Shown here: piece by piece, positions 51,332 to 57,895 of the stretch
Layout of the letters: the number at the start of each line of letters is the position of its first letter
How positions within the stretch are numbered: the first letter of the stretch is position 1
Source of the DNA: Opitutia bacterium
GTDB taxonomy: Bacteria > Verrucomicrobiota > Verrucomicrobiia > Opitutales > Opitutaceae
Length of the DNA stretch: 57,895 nucleotides
Assembly (NCBI GenBank): GCA_947474365.1
Contig: CANJIU010000058.1
Location: 1-57,895 of the forward strand
Direction: 5' to 3'
The notes under the pieces: model-generated
What the model saw: only the letters and a program-made list of their open reading frames with translations
The model's database searches: none
Told to the model about the DNA's origin: nothing
Translations under genes and position numbers: made by a program

Positions 51332-53131
51332 TCACCGCTCCGTCGGGCCTTGGGTCATGCGCGCAGCCGGAGCGCTCGGGCCTCCCGTCGGCACCGGAGG
51401 CGCGTCAAACACCGTGTTGCCGAAATCGATTCTGTAGACCATCCCTTCGTAGCCGACGACGTAGAGATCGCCGCGTTCGTCAGTGCCAAACGAAGCGACG
51501 CCTTCCGGAGAGACGGCGAGCTGCGCGACCGACTGCAAAGCGCGCCCCTCTTGCTTCAGGCCCCAGATTAAGTGCGAGGTGAAATCACCACAGACATATA
51601 CCCCGTAAAACGACGATTTCGGATCGCCGCGGTAAACCAAGCCTCCGGTCACGGAGTTCCCGAATTTGCGCCGATACGCGAAAACCGGCGCGACGTAGCT
51701 CGCCCCAGGCTGGCGGCGAAGATTCGAAAAGGGCTCGAATCCCTCAAACACATTCCAGCCGTGATTCTCGCCCTGCCGCACGATCGCGACCTCTTCCACC
51801 CGATCCTGCCCGACGTCCCCCACCCAGAGGTCACCCGTGACCCAGTCGAAGGAAAAGCGCCACGGCTCACGAAATCCCACCGCCCAAATCTCCGGGCGGG
51901 CGCCTGACCGATCGCGAAACGGATTGGTCGCCGGAATCCCATAAGGAACTTCGCCCTCGGTTCGATCGACGTCGATCCGAAGGATCTTCCCGAGGTGCAG
52001 CGCCAGGTCCTGCCCGTGTCCCTCCGGATCCTGCTGCGGCCCCGTGTCACCCATCCCCAGATACAGAAAACCATCCGGACCAAATGCAATGCAGCCGCCG
52101 GTGTGATTTTCGGTGACGCAGGGGATGCCGAGAATGCGGCGCGACGGCATTCCGGAATCACTCTTGAAATCGGCCGCGACGCGACGCTCCACCACCACCG
52201 TCTCCATCCGGCCAGCAACCATCACCTGATGTTTGAGGTAATATTTTCGATTCTCGCGGAATTTCGGATGAAACGCCATGCCGAGCAGTCCGTTTGGTCC
52301 TCGCTGGCAGTAAACCTCGGCGGAGAGATCGAGAAAAAGTTCCTTCGTATCCCCTTCGGAGTGCTTTCCAATGCGCCAGATTTTTCCCGACTGATGAACT
52401 GCCAGGAAATCGTTCGCTCTCCCCGGAATCTGGCCGAACCAAACCAACCCCAGCCGGACATCACCTGGCTTTTTCCGGACCGTCGCCGGTAACCGCAAGT
52501 CCTCCCGGAAAAACGGACGCAGGGTAACCGGGCGTGCCAGTTCGGGAATCACCTCGGGCCGTCCGCGATTGGCCATCAGCGAAGCCGCCGGCTGCTTCAG
52601 GGTCGCGAGGTACTCGACGAGGTCAGTGAACTCCTGCAGCGAAAGTCCGGACTGTAATCCTTCCGGCATCAGGGAAAGCGGACTCACTTCCTGCGACTTG
52701 ATCTCCGCGGTCGCGACGCGGATCGTGCTGCCGTCCGCCGCCATCAACTCCGTCGACGTCGCATTCGCCTGTTTGACGATGCCGTAGTGTTTTTCACCGG
52801 CGCGAGTCTCGATCAGCGTGGCGCCGTAGCCGACCGCGATGACGGCAGACGGCTCAAGGATGGCGGCAATCAATTCACGCCGTGGAAAGCGGTCGCCGGC
52901 CGCGAATAAATCGGGGCCGGCCTTCGTGGCGCTGCCATCCACCGAATGACAGTTCGCACAGCCAAGCCGGTCGGGCGCAAAGAAAAGCTCCCGGCCGCGC
53001 GCCGCGTCGCCGTCGCGCTTCAGCGCGTAGTCGCGGTAGGCGGAGGGGGAGGACGGCGCCCTTTCCGCCGCAGTCCCGGCCGTCGCAGCGGCGAGCGCAA
53101 TCCCGGCGAGAAATTTCCAATCGTTTATCAT
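51332..53131 (-). CDS. Cytochrome c-fused glucose/sorbosone dehydrogenase
   Basis: A 599-residue exported enzyme. Signal peptide about residues 1-22. The haem motif CANCH is at 58-62 in a domain of the Pirellula/Verrucomicrobium type (ILEPSAVIAVGYGATLIE; SLMPEGLQSGLSLQEFTDLVEYL). The C-terminal part is a soluble-glucose-dehydrogenase/sorbosone-dehydrogenase propeller: GLLGMAFHPKF, GGCIAFGPDGFLYLGMGDTG, GKILRIDVDR, and WAVGFREPWRFSFD. The haem domain may pass electrons from the propeller to the respiratory chain. It follows the recombinase stop by only two bases. Confidence 0.9.
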   Translation of the reverse strand: MINDWKFLAGIALAAATAGTAAERAPSSPSAYRDYALKRDGDAARGRELFFAPDRLGCANCHSVDGSATKAGPDLFAAGDRFPRRELIAAILEPSAVIAVGYGATLIETRAGEKHYGIVKQANATSTELMAADGSTIRVATAEIKSQEVSPLSLMPEGLQSGLSLQEFTDLVEYLATLKQPAASLMANRGRPEVIPELARPVTLRPFFREDLRLPATVRKKPGDVRLGLVWFGQIPGRANDFLAVHQSGKIWRIGKHSEGDTKELFLDLSAEVYCQRGPNGLLGMAFHPKFRENRKYYLKHQVMVAGRMETVVVERRVAADFKSDSGMPSRRILGIPCVTENHTGGCIAFGPDGFLYLGMGDTGPQQDPEGHGQDLALHLGKILRIDVDRTEGEVPYGIPATNPFRDRSGARPEIWAVGFREPWRFSFDWVTGDLWVGDVGQDRVEEVAIVRQGENHGWNVFEGFEPFSNLRRQPGASYVAPVFAYRRKFGNSVTGGLVYRGDPKSSFYGVYVCGDFTSHLIWGLKQEGRALQSVAQLAVSPEGVASFGTDERGDLYVVGYEGMVYRIDFGNTVFDAPPVPTGGPSAPAARMTQGPTER

Positions 53132-53133
53132 CG

Positions 53134-54072
53134 TCAGTCGCCTTTTTTTTCGCGATTGCGCGGATGAAACTTGGCGTGATGGTCAACCAATCGCTGCGGC
53201 TCGACTGCCGTGTAAATTTGAGTCGTGGAAATGCTGGCGTGACCGAGCATCTCTTGGATGGCGCGCAAATCGGCCCCGCCCGTCAACAGATGGGTGGCGA
53301 ACGAATGGCGGAGGGCATGCGGCTTCACGTTCTTCGCTATTCCGGCGCGTTTCGCCTGGGCCTTCACAATCATCCACAGCGCCACGCGCGAAAGCGCCTT
53401 CCCGCGGTGATTGAGGAAAAACTGGGAGCCCGTGTGTGGCCGGACAAGATGCGGGCGCCCGGAGCTGAGATAGGTCGCGAGCGCATCGCACGCCTTGCCC
53501 CCGATCGGGACCATGCGCTCCTTCGCTCCCTTGCCGAAGACCCGCAAGAATCCCTGTTGCAGGTCAACCTGCTGCAGCATCAGGCCCGCGAGTTCAGAAA
53601 CCCGGAGTCCGCTCGAATAAAACAATTCCAACAGCGCCCGATCCCGCAGCGCGCGCGGCCCACCGCCGCTGGGCGCCACCATCAATCGCGCGACTTCGTC
53701 TTCCGAGAGGGTCGCGGGCATCTTCCGCCGCGCCTTGGGCCCAATCAGCAGCGCACTGAAGTCGTCACTGCGGATGCGTTCGCGCACCAGGAAACGCGCC
53801 AGCGCGCGCAGCGCCGCCAGCTTGCGGGCCAGGCTTGCAACGGAATAGCGCGCGGATGAGAGCGAGTGAACCCATTCGGCCGCCTGCGATCCGGTCACCC
53901 CCCGCCAGTCAGCTGCTCCCCGCTGCAGGGCGAATTTGGCCGCCTGATCGAGATCTCTCCGGTAGGCCGCGACCGTGTGCTTCGACAGACCGCGCTCCAG
54001 GCTGATAAAACTGAGAAAGGCCTCGATGTCGGTCGCAAAGGCCGCCGGCGCCCGGCTATGATCATCCCGCAT
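53134..54072 (-). CDS. xerD: Site-specific tyrosine recombinase (XerC/XerD type)
   Basis: A 312-residue recombinase that resolves chromosome dimers or acts on similar sites. The N-terminal SAM-like domain and catalytic domain are complete; catalytic residues Arg157 (SGLRVSE), Lys184 (GKGAKER), His242-Arg245 (HALRHSF), His268 (LGHAS) and Tyr277 (TQIYT) are all present. Size and motif fit XerD, but XerC cannot be excluded. The start is ATG at 54072 rather than a TTG at 54078, which lies within the infA terminator. Confidence 0.9.
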   Translation of the reverse strand: MRDDHSRAPAAFATDIEAFLSFISLERGLSKHTVAAYRRDLDQAAKFALQRGAADWRGVTGSQAAEWVHSLSSARYSVASLARKLAALRALARFLVRERIRSDDFSALLIGPKARRKMPATLSEDEVARLMVAPSGGGPRALRDRALLELFYSSGLRVSELAGLMLQQVDLQQGFLRVFGKGAKERMVPIGGKACDALATYLSSGRPHLVRPHTGSQFFLNHRGKALSRVALWMIVKAQAKRAGIAKNVKPHALRHSFATHLLTGGADLRAIQEMLGHASISTTQIYTAVEPQRLVDHHAKFHPRNREKKGD

Positions 54073-54076
54073 GGCC

Positions 54077-54107
54077 AAAACAAAAGACGCCGCGGCAGGG
54101 CGGCGTC
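54077..54107 (-). terminator. Rho-independent terminator of infA, overlapping the xerD leader
   Basis: Minus-strand stem GACGCCGC/GCGGCGTC (54086-54093 with 54100-54107), six-base loop, followed by TTTTGTTTT (54077-54085). It begins 27 bases after the infA stop and ends just ahead of the xerD start. Confidence 0.8.
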
Positions 54108-54134
54108 GATCTCAATTCGCGGGTTGCCTCCGGC

Positions 54135-54401
54135 TCAGTACGAGCGGCGGCGCGGCGGCGGCACGTAGTTGGAGTTCGTCTCCTTCATCCGGAATGTGAT
54201 CCGCGCCTTTTCGAGGTCATACGGACTCATCTCCATCTTCACCATGTCGCCGGCGGCAATCTTGATGAAGTTTTTCCGGAGCTTGCCGGAGATGTGGGCG
54301 AGCACCACGTGCCCGTTCGAGAGTTGCACCTTGAACATCGTGCCGGGAAGAACGGCGACGACCTTGCCCTCCACTTCAATCGCGTTGTTATCAAGAGACA
54401 T
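54135..54401 (-). CDS. infA: Translation initiation factor IF-1
   Basis: A short OB-fold protein (88 residues) that binds the ribosomal A site during initiation. The sequence AIEVEGKVVAVLPGTMFKVQLSNGHVVLAHISGKLRKNFIKI, then AAGDMVKMEMSPYDLEKARITFRMK, is the canonical IF-1 core; the C-terminal extension (NYVPPPRRRSY) is slightly longer than in E. coli (72 residues). It is divergent from tadA and followed by a rho-independent terminator. Confidence 0.96.
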   Translation of the reverse strand: MSLDNNAIEVEGKVVAVLPGTMFKVQLSNGHVVLAHISGKLRKNFIKIAAGDMVKMEMSPYDLEKARITFRMKETNSNYVPPPRRRSY

Positions 54402-54515
54402 GGTTAACGCGGTGTTGGCTCGCTGGACGGTTGGTCATAGATTCGTTCGTCAAAAGCACCTTGTAAGGCAGATAGAGGCGGCCTTAGTCAAGGTTTCCCG
54501 CCATCGACCGTGAAC

Positions 54516-55040
54516 ATGCCCGACTCCTCCGCCGCTCCCCCGCCCTGCCCGTTCGACAAGCGGTTTCCTTCCCAACTCGTCCGCGACGACGTCTTTTACA
54601 TGAGTTTGGCCTTCAATCAGGCCATCGATGCCTGGCGGCAGGACGAGGTGCCGATCGGCGCCATCATCGAAATCGGAGGCGAGGTCGTCGGTGCGGCGCA
54701 TAACACGGTCGAAAGTTCGCGCGACCCCACCGCCCATGCGGAGATGCTCGCGCTCACCCAGGCGGCCGCCAAACTCGGCGACTGGCGACTCGAGGGCGCC
54801 ACCGTCTTCGTGACCAAGGAGCCCTGTCCCATGTGTTCGGGCGCGATGCTGATGTCGCGCGTGCGCCGCGTATGCTACGCCGTGCCGGACCCCAAGATGG
54901 GCTGCCTTGGTGGCGCGACCAATCTGAACGACCTGCCGCGCGTCAACCACCATCTCGAATTGACGGCCGGTGGTGTCCTGGAAGGCGAATGCCGCGACTT
55001 GCTGCAGACATTCTTCCGCCTCAAGCGGGCCGAGGACTGA
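54516..55040 (+). CDS. tadA: tRNA-specific adenosine deaminase
   Basis: Deaminates A34 to inosine in tRNA-Arg. The 174-residue product has the HAE motif (His74, Glu76) and PCPMC (Cys104, Cys107) zinc-site motifs, with EVPIGAIIE and LGGATNLNDLPRVNHHLELTAG near the C-terminal part ending GVLEGECRDLLQTFFRLKR, close to bacterial TadA. The start at 54516 is chosen over the earlier GTG at 54510. A role as a guanine deaminase is possible but less likely. Confidence 0.85.
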   Translation: MPDSSAAPPPCPFDKRFPSQLVRDDVFYMSLAFNQAIDAWRQDEVPIGAIIEIGGEVVGAAHNTVESSRDPTAHAEMLALTQAAAKLGDWRLEGATVFVTKEPCPMCSGAMLMSRVRRVCYAVPDPKMGCLGGATNLNDLPRVNHHLELTAGGVLEGECRDLLQTFFRLKRAED

Positions 55041-55083
55041 GCCGGGAGCAGGCGCATCTCGCCCGCGCTCCCCGTCCGCTTTC

Positions 55084-56448
55084 CTATTTCGCGGCTCGCA
55101 CGACTGGCTGAACCCATGCCGTTTCGAACTCGCCAGCGACACTGCCGTTTTCCTTCGGTTTCGAAGATGCGATTTTTGCGCGCACGTAAATCTCGTCGCC
55201 CTTGAACGTGTAGGACGCCCGCGTTCCCTTCACTTCCGCCAGGACTGCGCCGACCTCCTTGCTGTAACGCCGGTGCGGCAACGTCCGCCGCGGCGGCACC
55301 TCATCAGTCGGTTGCGCGATCACCTGGCTCGTCTGATTGAAACCCGTCCGCGTACCGATGAATTGCGTCGTGTAGCTGACTCCCGGTTCGCCGTGGATTT
55401 CAACGGCGAGACCAGTCGGACTGCGCTTCACGTCGTCCAAGGTAACCCCGGAACTCGCGTAAAAATCCCCCTCCTCCATTGCCAGCACGATTGCCTCCGG
55501 CGTCAGGTGCCGGGCGCGCACCATGATCCAACCGCGACCGCTGTTGCTCTTGCCCACGCCAATCGCGTGGTAGTTGTGCGAATCGTCGACGCCCACACCG
55601 TACACGACGCCAAAGTTTAGCTGGGCCAGGCGAAACGCGAGCATCGCATCCCACATCGCGTCCATGCTGAGCCGCGTCGCATCGCCCGCGTTTTCCACCC
55701 CGGGGTGACCGTTGTAGACTTCAAAGAAACGCTCCCGCTTCACCCTCATCAACTCCTCCACCGTGATGCCCCAGCGGAAATTCGGGTGGTTGATGTGCGC
55801 CACCATCGGCTGCCCGGTCTTTTCCCGCTGCGCCGCAACGTCCTCGAGCGTACGTTCCATCACCTCCTGCGCCGTTTCGGCCTTGTGCGGTTTGATGTAG
55901 TCCCGCGGGTTGGTGAGGTTGATGTGCACCGGGCCAGTTCGCTCCGGCAGCGTCTCGGTTTTCGCCAACGTCCAACTTCCCGTGATCTCCTCGCTGGGAA
56001 TCATCAGGAACCGGCCCGACTCCTCCAGCAGCGCCCGATATTCGGCCAGCGGTTTCAATCGCACTTCCTTTTTTGCGGCGGTCTGCCGCTGCTCAACCCA
56101 GTCAGCCCCAAACCGCTCCAGATATTTTTTCAGGACCGCGCCGCCGCCGCGCTGGATCACCTCACCCTTCAGGGAAACGGGCTGCTTGATTTCAAACCAA
56201 CGCGTACCCTCCTGCAGGACGTTGTGATCGGAAAGCGCGAGGAAATGATAGCCCTGTCGCTTGTACCAGTCTGCGATCATCTCCGGATAATCGTCGCCAT
56301 CGCTCCAGAGCGAATGCGTATGCAGGTTGCCCTTGAACCAGCGTGCCTCTTCCTGCGCCGCTGAGACCGGCGCGCCTTTGAGCGCAGCCAGGGCGGCAAA
56401 CAAGAGGCAGGCGACAAACCGAGGTGAATCTTGCACGAAGGGAGACAT
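55084..56448 (-). CDS. Exported PHP-domain metallo-hydrolase
   Basis: A 454-residue protein with a signal peptide (hydrophobic VACLLFAALAALKGAPVSA). The PHP phosphoesterase core has WFKGNLHTHSLWSDGD (His43, His45), FLALSDHNVL, IPSEEIT, VAHINHPNFRWG and GVGVDDSHNYHAIG, all consistent with metal ligands. The C-terminal part is beta-rich. The family hydrolyses phosphate or sugar-phosphate/phosphoester bonds; the substrate here is unknown. It is 8 bases after the alcohol dehydrogenase on the same strand. Confidence 0.83.
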   Translation of the reverse strand: MSPFVQDSPRFVACLLFAALAALKGAPVSAAQEEARWFKGNLHTHSLWSDGDDYPEMIADWYKRQGYHFLALSDHNVLQEGTRWFEIKQPVSLKGEVIQRGGGAVLKKYLERFGADWVEQRQTAAKKEVRLKPLAEYRALLEESGRFLMIPSEEITGSWTLAKTETLPERTGPVHINLTNPRDYIKPHKAETAQEVMERTLEDVAAQREKTGQPMVAHINHPNFRWGITVEELMRVKRERFFEVYNGHPGVENAGDATRLSMDAMWDAMLAFRLAQLNFGVVYGVGVDDSHNYHAIGVGKSNSGRGWIMVRARHLTPEAIVLAMEEGDFYASSGVTLDDVKRSPTGLAVEIHGEPGVSYTTQFIGTRTGFNQTSQVIAQPTDEVPPRRTLPHRRYSKEVGAVLAEVKGTRASYTFKGDEIYVRAKIASSKPKENGSVAGEFETAWVQPVVRAAK

Positions 56449-56456
56449 GGTAAATT

Positions 56457-57476
56457 TCAGGCCGGCACGCTGATCATCGCTTTCAGCACCTTCGGGTTTC
56501 CGGCAATCTCCGCAGGGAAAACCCCCGGTGTCTCGACGAGCGCGAAGCGATGGGTGATCCAGGGATTGGTGTCGATGCGACCTGCTTCCACCAGTCGGAT
56601 GATTTCGCGAAACGTGCCGGCGGTCGCATTGCGACTGGCACAGAGCGTGAGTTCGCGGCGATGGAGGTTGGGGTCGCTGAAAGTGATTTCGCCCTGGACG
56701 ATGCCCACAAAAACGATTCGCCCACCATGCGCCGCCAGGTCGAACGTGGCTGTCATCGACTTCGCATTGCCGGTGGCGTCGATTACAATCGTCGGCAGAT
56801 CTCCTCCGCCGATTGCCCGCAACCTATCGACTGCGTCCGGCGCCGCGACCACGGTGTGCGGGACCTTGAGTTGTTCCCGGGCGAACGCCAACCGCGACTC
56901 GCTTACATCCATCACCGCGAGGTTTGCACCCGTAAGCAGCGCAAACTGCAGCACGCTCAAACCGATCGGCCCCGCCCCGATCACGAGCACAAAGTCATCG
57001 GAACGAATCTCGGCGCGTTCCACCGCGTGCGCCCCGATGCCGAGCGTCTCCACCAACGCCAGTTGATCGTAGCCGAGCACGGCGGAGCGATGCAGTTTGG
57101 ACGCGGGGATGGCAATAAACGGACGCATCCCGCCATCGGTGTGCACGCCAAGGCATTTGAGAGTGGTACAGCAATTGGTCTTCCCCCGTCGACAGGCGAC
57201 ACAGCGCCCGCACGTCAGGTACGGTTCAACCGAGCAGCGGTCGCCAACCTTTAGCCCATTCGGCTCATCTCCGGGGTCAACAACCTCGACGCCGAGTTCA
57301 TGCCCGAGAATCCGCGGATAATCAAAAAAGGGCTGTCGTCCTGCAAAGGCGTGCAGGTCGGTGCCACAGACGCCAATCCGATGCACGCGTACGAGCGCAT
57401 CGCCCCGTTGCAATACGGGCTCCGGGCCGTCGGCGGCCACAAAGTGACCGGGTCGCTCAAGTGAAATTTGCAGCAT
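56457..57476 (-). CDS. Zinc-dependent alcohol/polyol dehydrogenase
   Basis: A 339-residue medium-chain dehydrogenase of the threonine/sorbitol/L-iditol group. Catalytic-zinc ligands are in GVCGTDLHAFAG and RILGHELGVEV, structural-zinc cysteines in LTCGRCVACRRGKTNC, and NAD(P) binding in VLVIGAGPIGLSVLQFA. The start at 57476 (MLQISLERPGHF) is the normal N-terminus; the frame continues upstream without a family match. With the nearby GMC and sugar dehydrogenases it adds to the polyol/sugar theme, though it is cytoplasmic. Substrate unknown. Confidence 0.9.
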   Translation of the reverse strand: MLQISLERPGHFVAADGPEPVLQRGDALVRVHRIGVCGTDLHAFAGRQPFFDYPRILGHELGVEVVDPGDEPNGLKVGDRCSVEPYLTCGRCVACRRGKTNCCTTLKCLGVHTDGGMRPFIAIPASKLHRSAVLGYDQLALVETLGIGAHAVERAEIRSDDFVLVIGAGPIGLSVLQFALLTGANLAVMDVSESRLAFAREQLKVPHTVVAAPDAVDRLRAIGGGDLPTIVIDATGNAKSMTATFDLAAHGGRIVFVGIVQGEITFSDPNLHRRELTLCASRNATAGTFREIIRLVEAGRIDTNPWITHRFALVETPGVFPAEIAGNPKVLKAMISVPA

Positions 57477-57669
57477 GGTGGGCCTGCGCAGCCTCGACTC
57501 TCCCTGCATGAGATTCCAGCGAAAACGATCGTCGTTTCCGCTGAGCGCAAATCGCGAAGGAGGCGCCTTCATGGTTCTTCGCGCCATCGAAAAATGCGCG
57601 GTCGCGCCGCGTAATGAGGTTTTTGTGGATACGTTGATCGGAAACGGCAGCTCGGAATCGGCGGGAAAG

Positions 57670-57701
57670 GGAGCCGGTGGCGAATTCTGTCCACCGGCTC
57701 C
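57670..57701. terminator. Possible terminator hairpin
   Basis: Eleven-base-pair stem GGAGCCGGTGG/CCACCGGCTCC with a ten-base loop. It lies about 50 bases past the stop of the edge gene (minus) and upstream of the alcohol dehydrogenase. The trailing T-run is weak, so it may be another kind of hairpin. Confidence 0.35.
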
Positions 57702-57753
57702 GTCAGTTCCGCTTTACCCCGGGGAGTTCATGCGTGCGTGTGCGATCGGATGA

Positions 57754-57895
57754 TCACGCGTGCCAGGTTTCCGAACGCGTCCGTTCATGTCCCGGACGGT
57801 CCTTCGCCTCGGCCTCGATCGTCAGCGTCTGGTCGACCGGCGCGACCGTCGTCGCGTGGTACACCCAGGTGCCGTCGACATTGGCCGCGAGCCCC
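57754..57895 (-). CDS. 3' fragment of an unknown gene at the right edge
   Basis: A minus-strand frame runs from the right edge for about 46 codons and stops at 57754-57756. The visible part, LAANVDGTWVYHATTVAPVD, then QTLTIEAEAKDRPGHERTRS and ETWHA, has beta-strand-like alternation with TLTIEAEAKDR, resembling C-terminal immunoglobulin-like domains of exported enzymes. The family is not recognisable from this fragment. Confidence 0.45.
   Translation of the reverse strand, partial: GLAANVDGTWVYHATTVAPVDQTLTIEAEAKDRPGHERTRSETWHA

Noticed and set aside
1..57895. CRISPR array, restriction-modification or toxin-antitoxin genes
   Set aside because: No regular spaced repeats of CRISPR type and no recognisable cas, methylase, nuclease or toxin genes were found.

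Overview
The window is a GC-rich, gene-dense bacterial chromosome segment that reads as Verrucomicrobiota, probably Opitutaceae-like. The case for this is cumulative: several exported PQQ-type beta-propeller proteins, a sugar dehydrogenase carrying the Pirellula/Verrucomicrobium-type haem domain, a GMC oxidoreductase beside a gluconate-2-dehydrogenase subunit-3 protein, a SHD1-like exported protein, and a signal peptidase I with a large insertion. No 16S gene is present, so the assignment is an inference from gene families.

Region by region. 1-638: the left edge cuts through an IS66-type accessory transposase gene (minus), followed by about 440 bases with no convincing gene. 639-6727 (minus): pilT, a small exported protein, fabD, lepA and lepB form a tight putative operon. 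6796-9035 (plus): dapA-dapB-ruvA. 9066-10408 (minus): an ECF sigma factor with a coupled membrane anti-sigma protein. 10583-12063 (plus): tRNA-Lys(UUU), a NarL-type response regulator and a Pal lipoprotein closed by a clear terminator. 12087-16503 (minus): an M20 peptidase, a small unknown protein and purH, separated by two repeat-rich gaps (a 153-bp nested inverted repeat; an 11-bp-period array; a mosaic of inverted repeats). 16621-18412 (plus): an ApaG-domain protein and a beta-CASP metallo-hydrolase. 18473-24108 (minus): lipid genes (PAP2-like protein, acyltransferase), a lipoprotein, an inositol-monophosphatase-family protein, an FmdB-type protein and DNA polymerase IV. 24418-25149 (plus): a YebC/YeeN-type regulator. 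25169-28815 (minus): three exported proteins in one operon (phosphoesterase, large alpha-barrel-like protein, propeller).

28906-34062 is a 1,718-residue hybrid sensor kinase (MASE1, CHASE, several PAS, GAF, histidine kinase, receiver). 34257-43067 holds five exported PQQ-like beta-propeller proteins interleaved with a six-helix membrane protein and a flavin-dependent halogenase/geranylgeranyl-reductase-type enzyme. 43079-54401 is one long minus-strand run: infA, xerC/D recombinase, cytochrome c-fused sugar dehydrogenase, SHD1-like protein, a PEP-mutase/isocitrate-lyase-family protein, GMC oxidoreductase plus its small partner, an 80-residue unknown protein and RapA. The right end has tadA, an exported PHP-domain protein, a zinc alcohol dehydrogenase and a gene fragment at the edge.

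The core theme is ordinary housekeeping interrupted by an accessory block (about 25-53 kb) rich in exported oxidoreductases and propellers, probably used for sugar or polyol oxidation in the periplasm under the eye of the large sensor kinase. The least explained elements are the non-coding repeats at 13.5-14.9 kb, the 80-residue protein translationally coupled to RapA, and the propeller/halogenase block.
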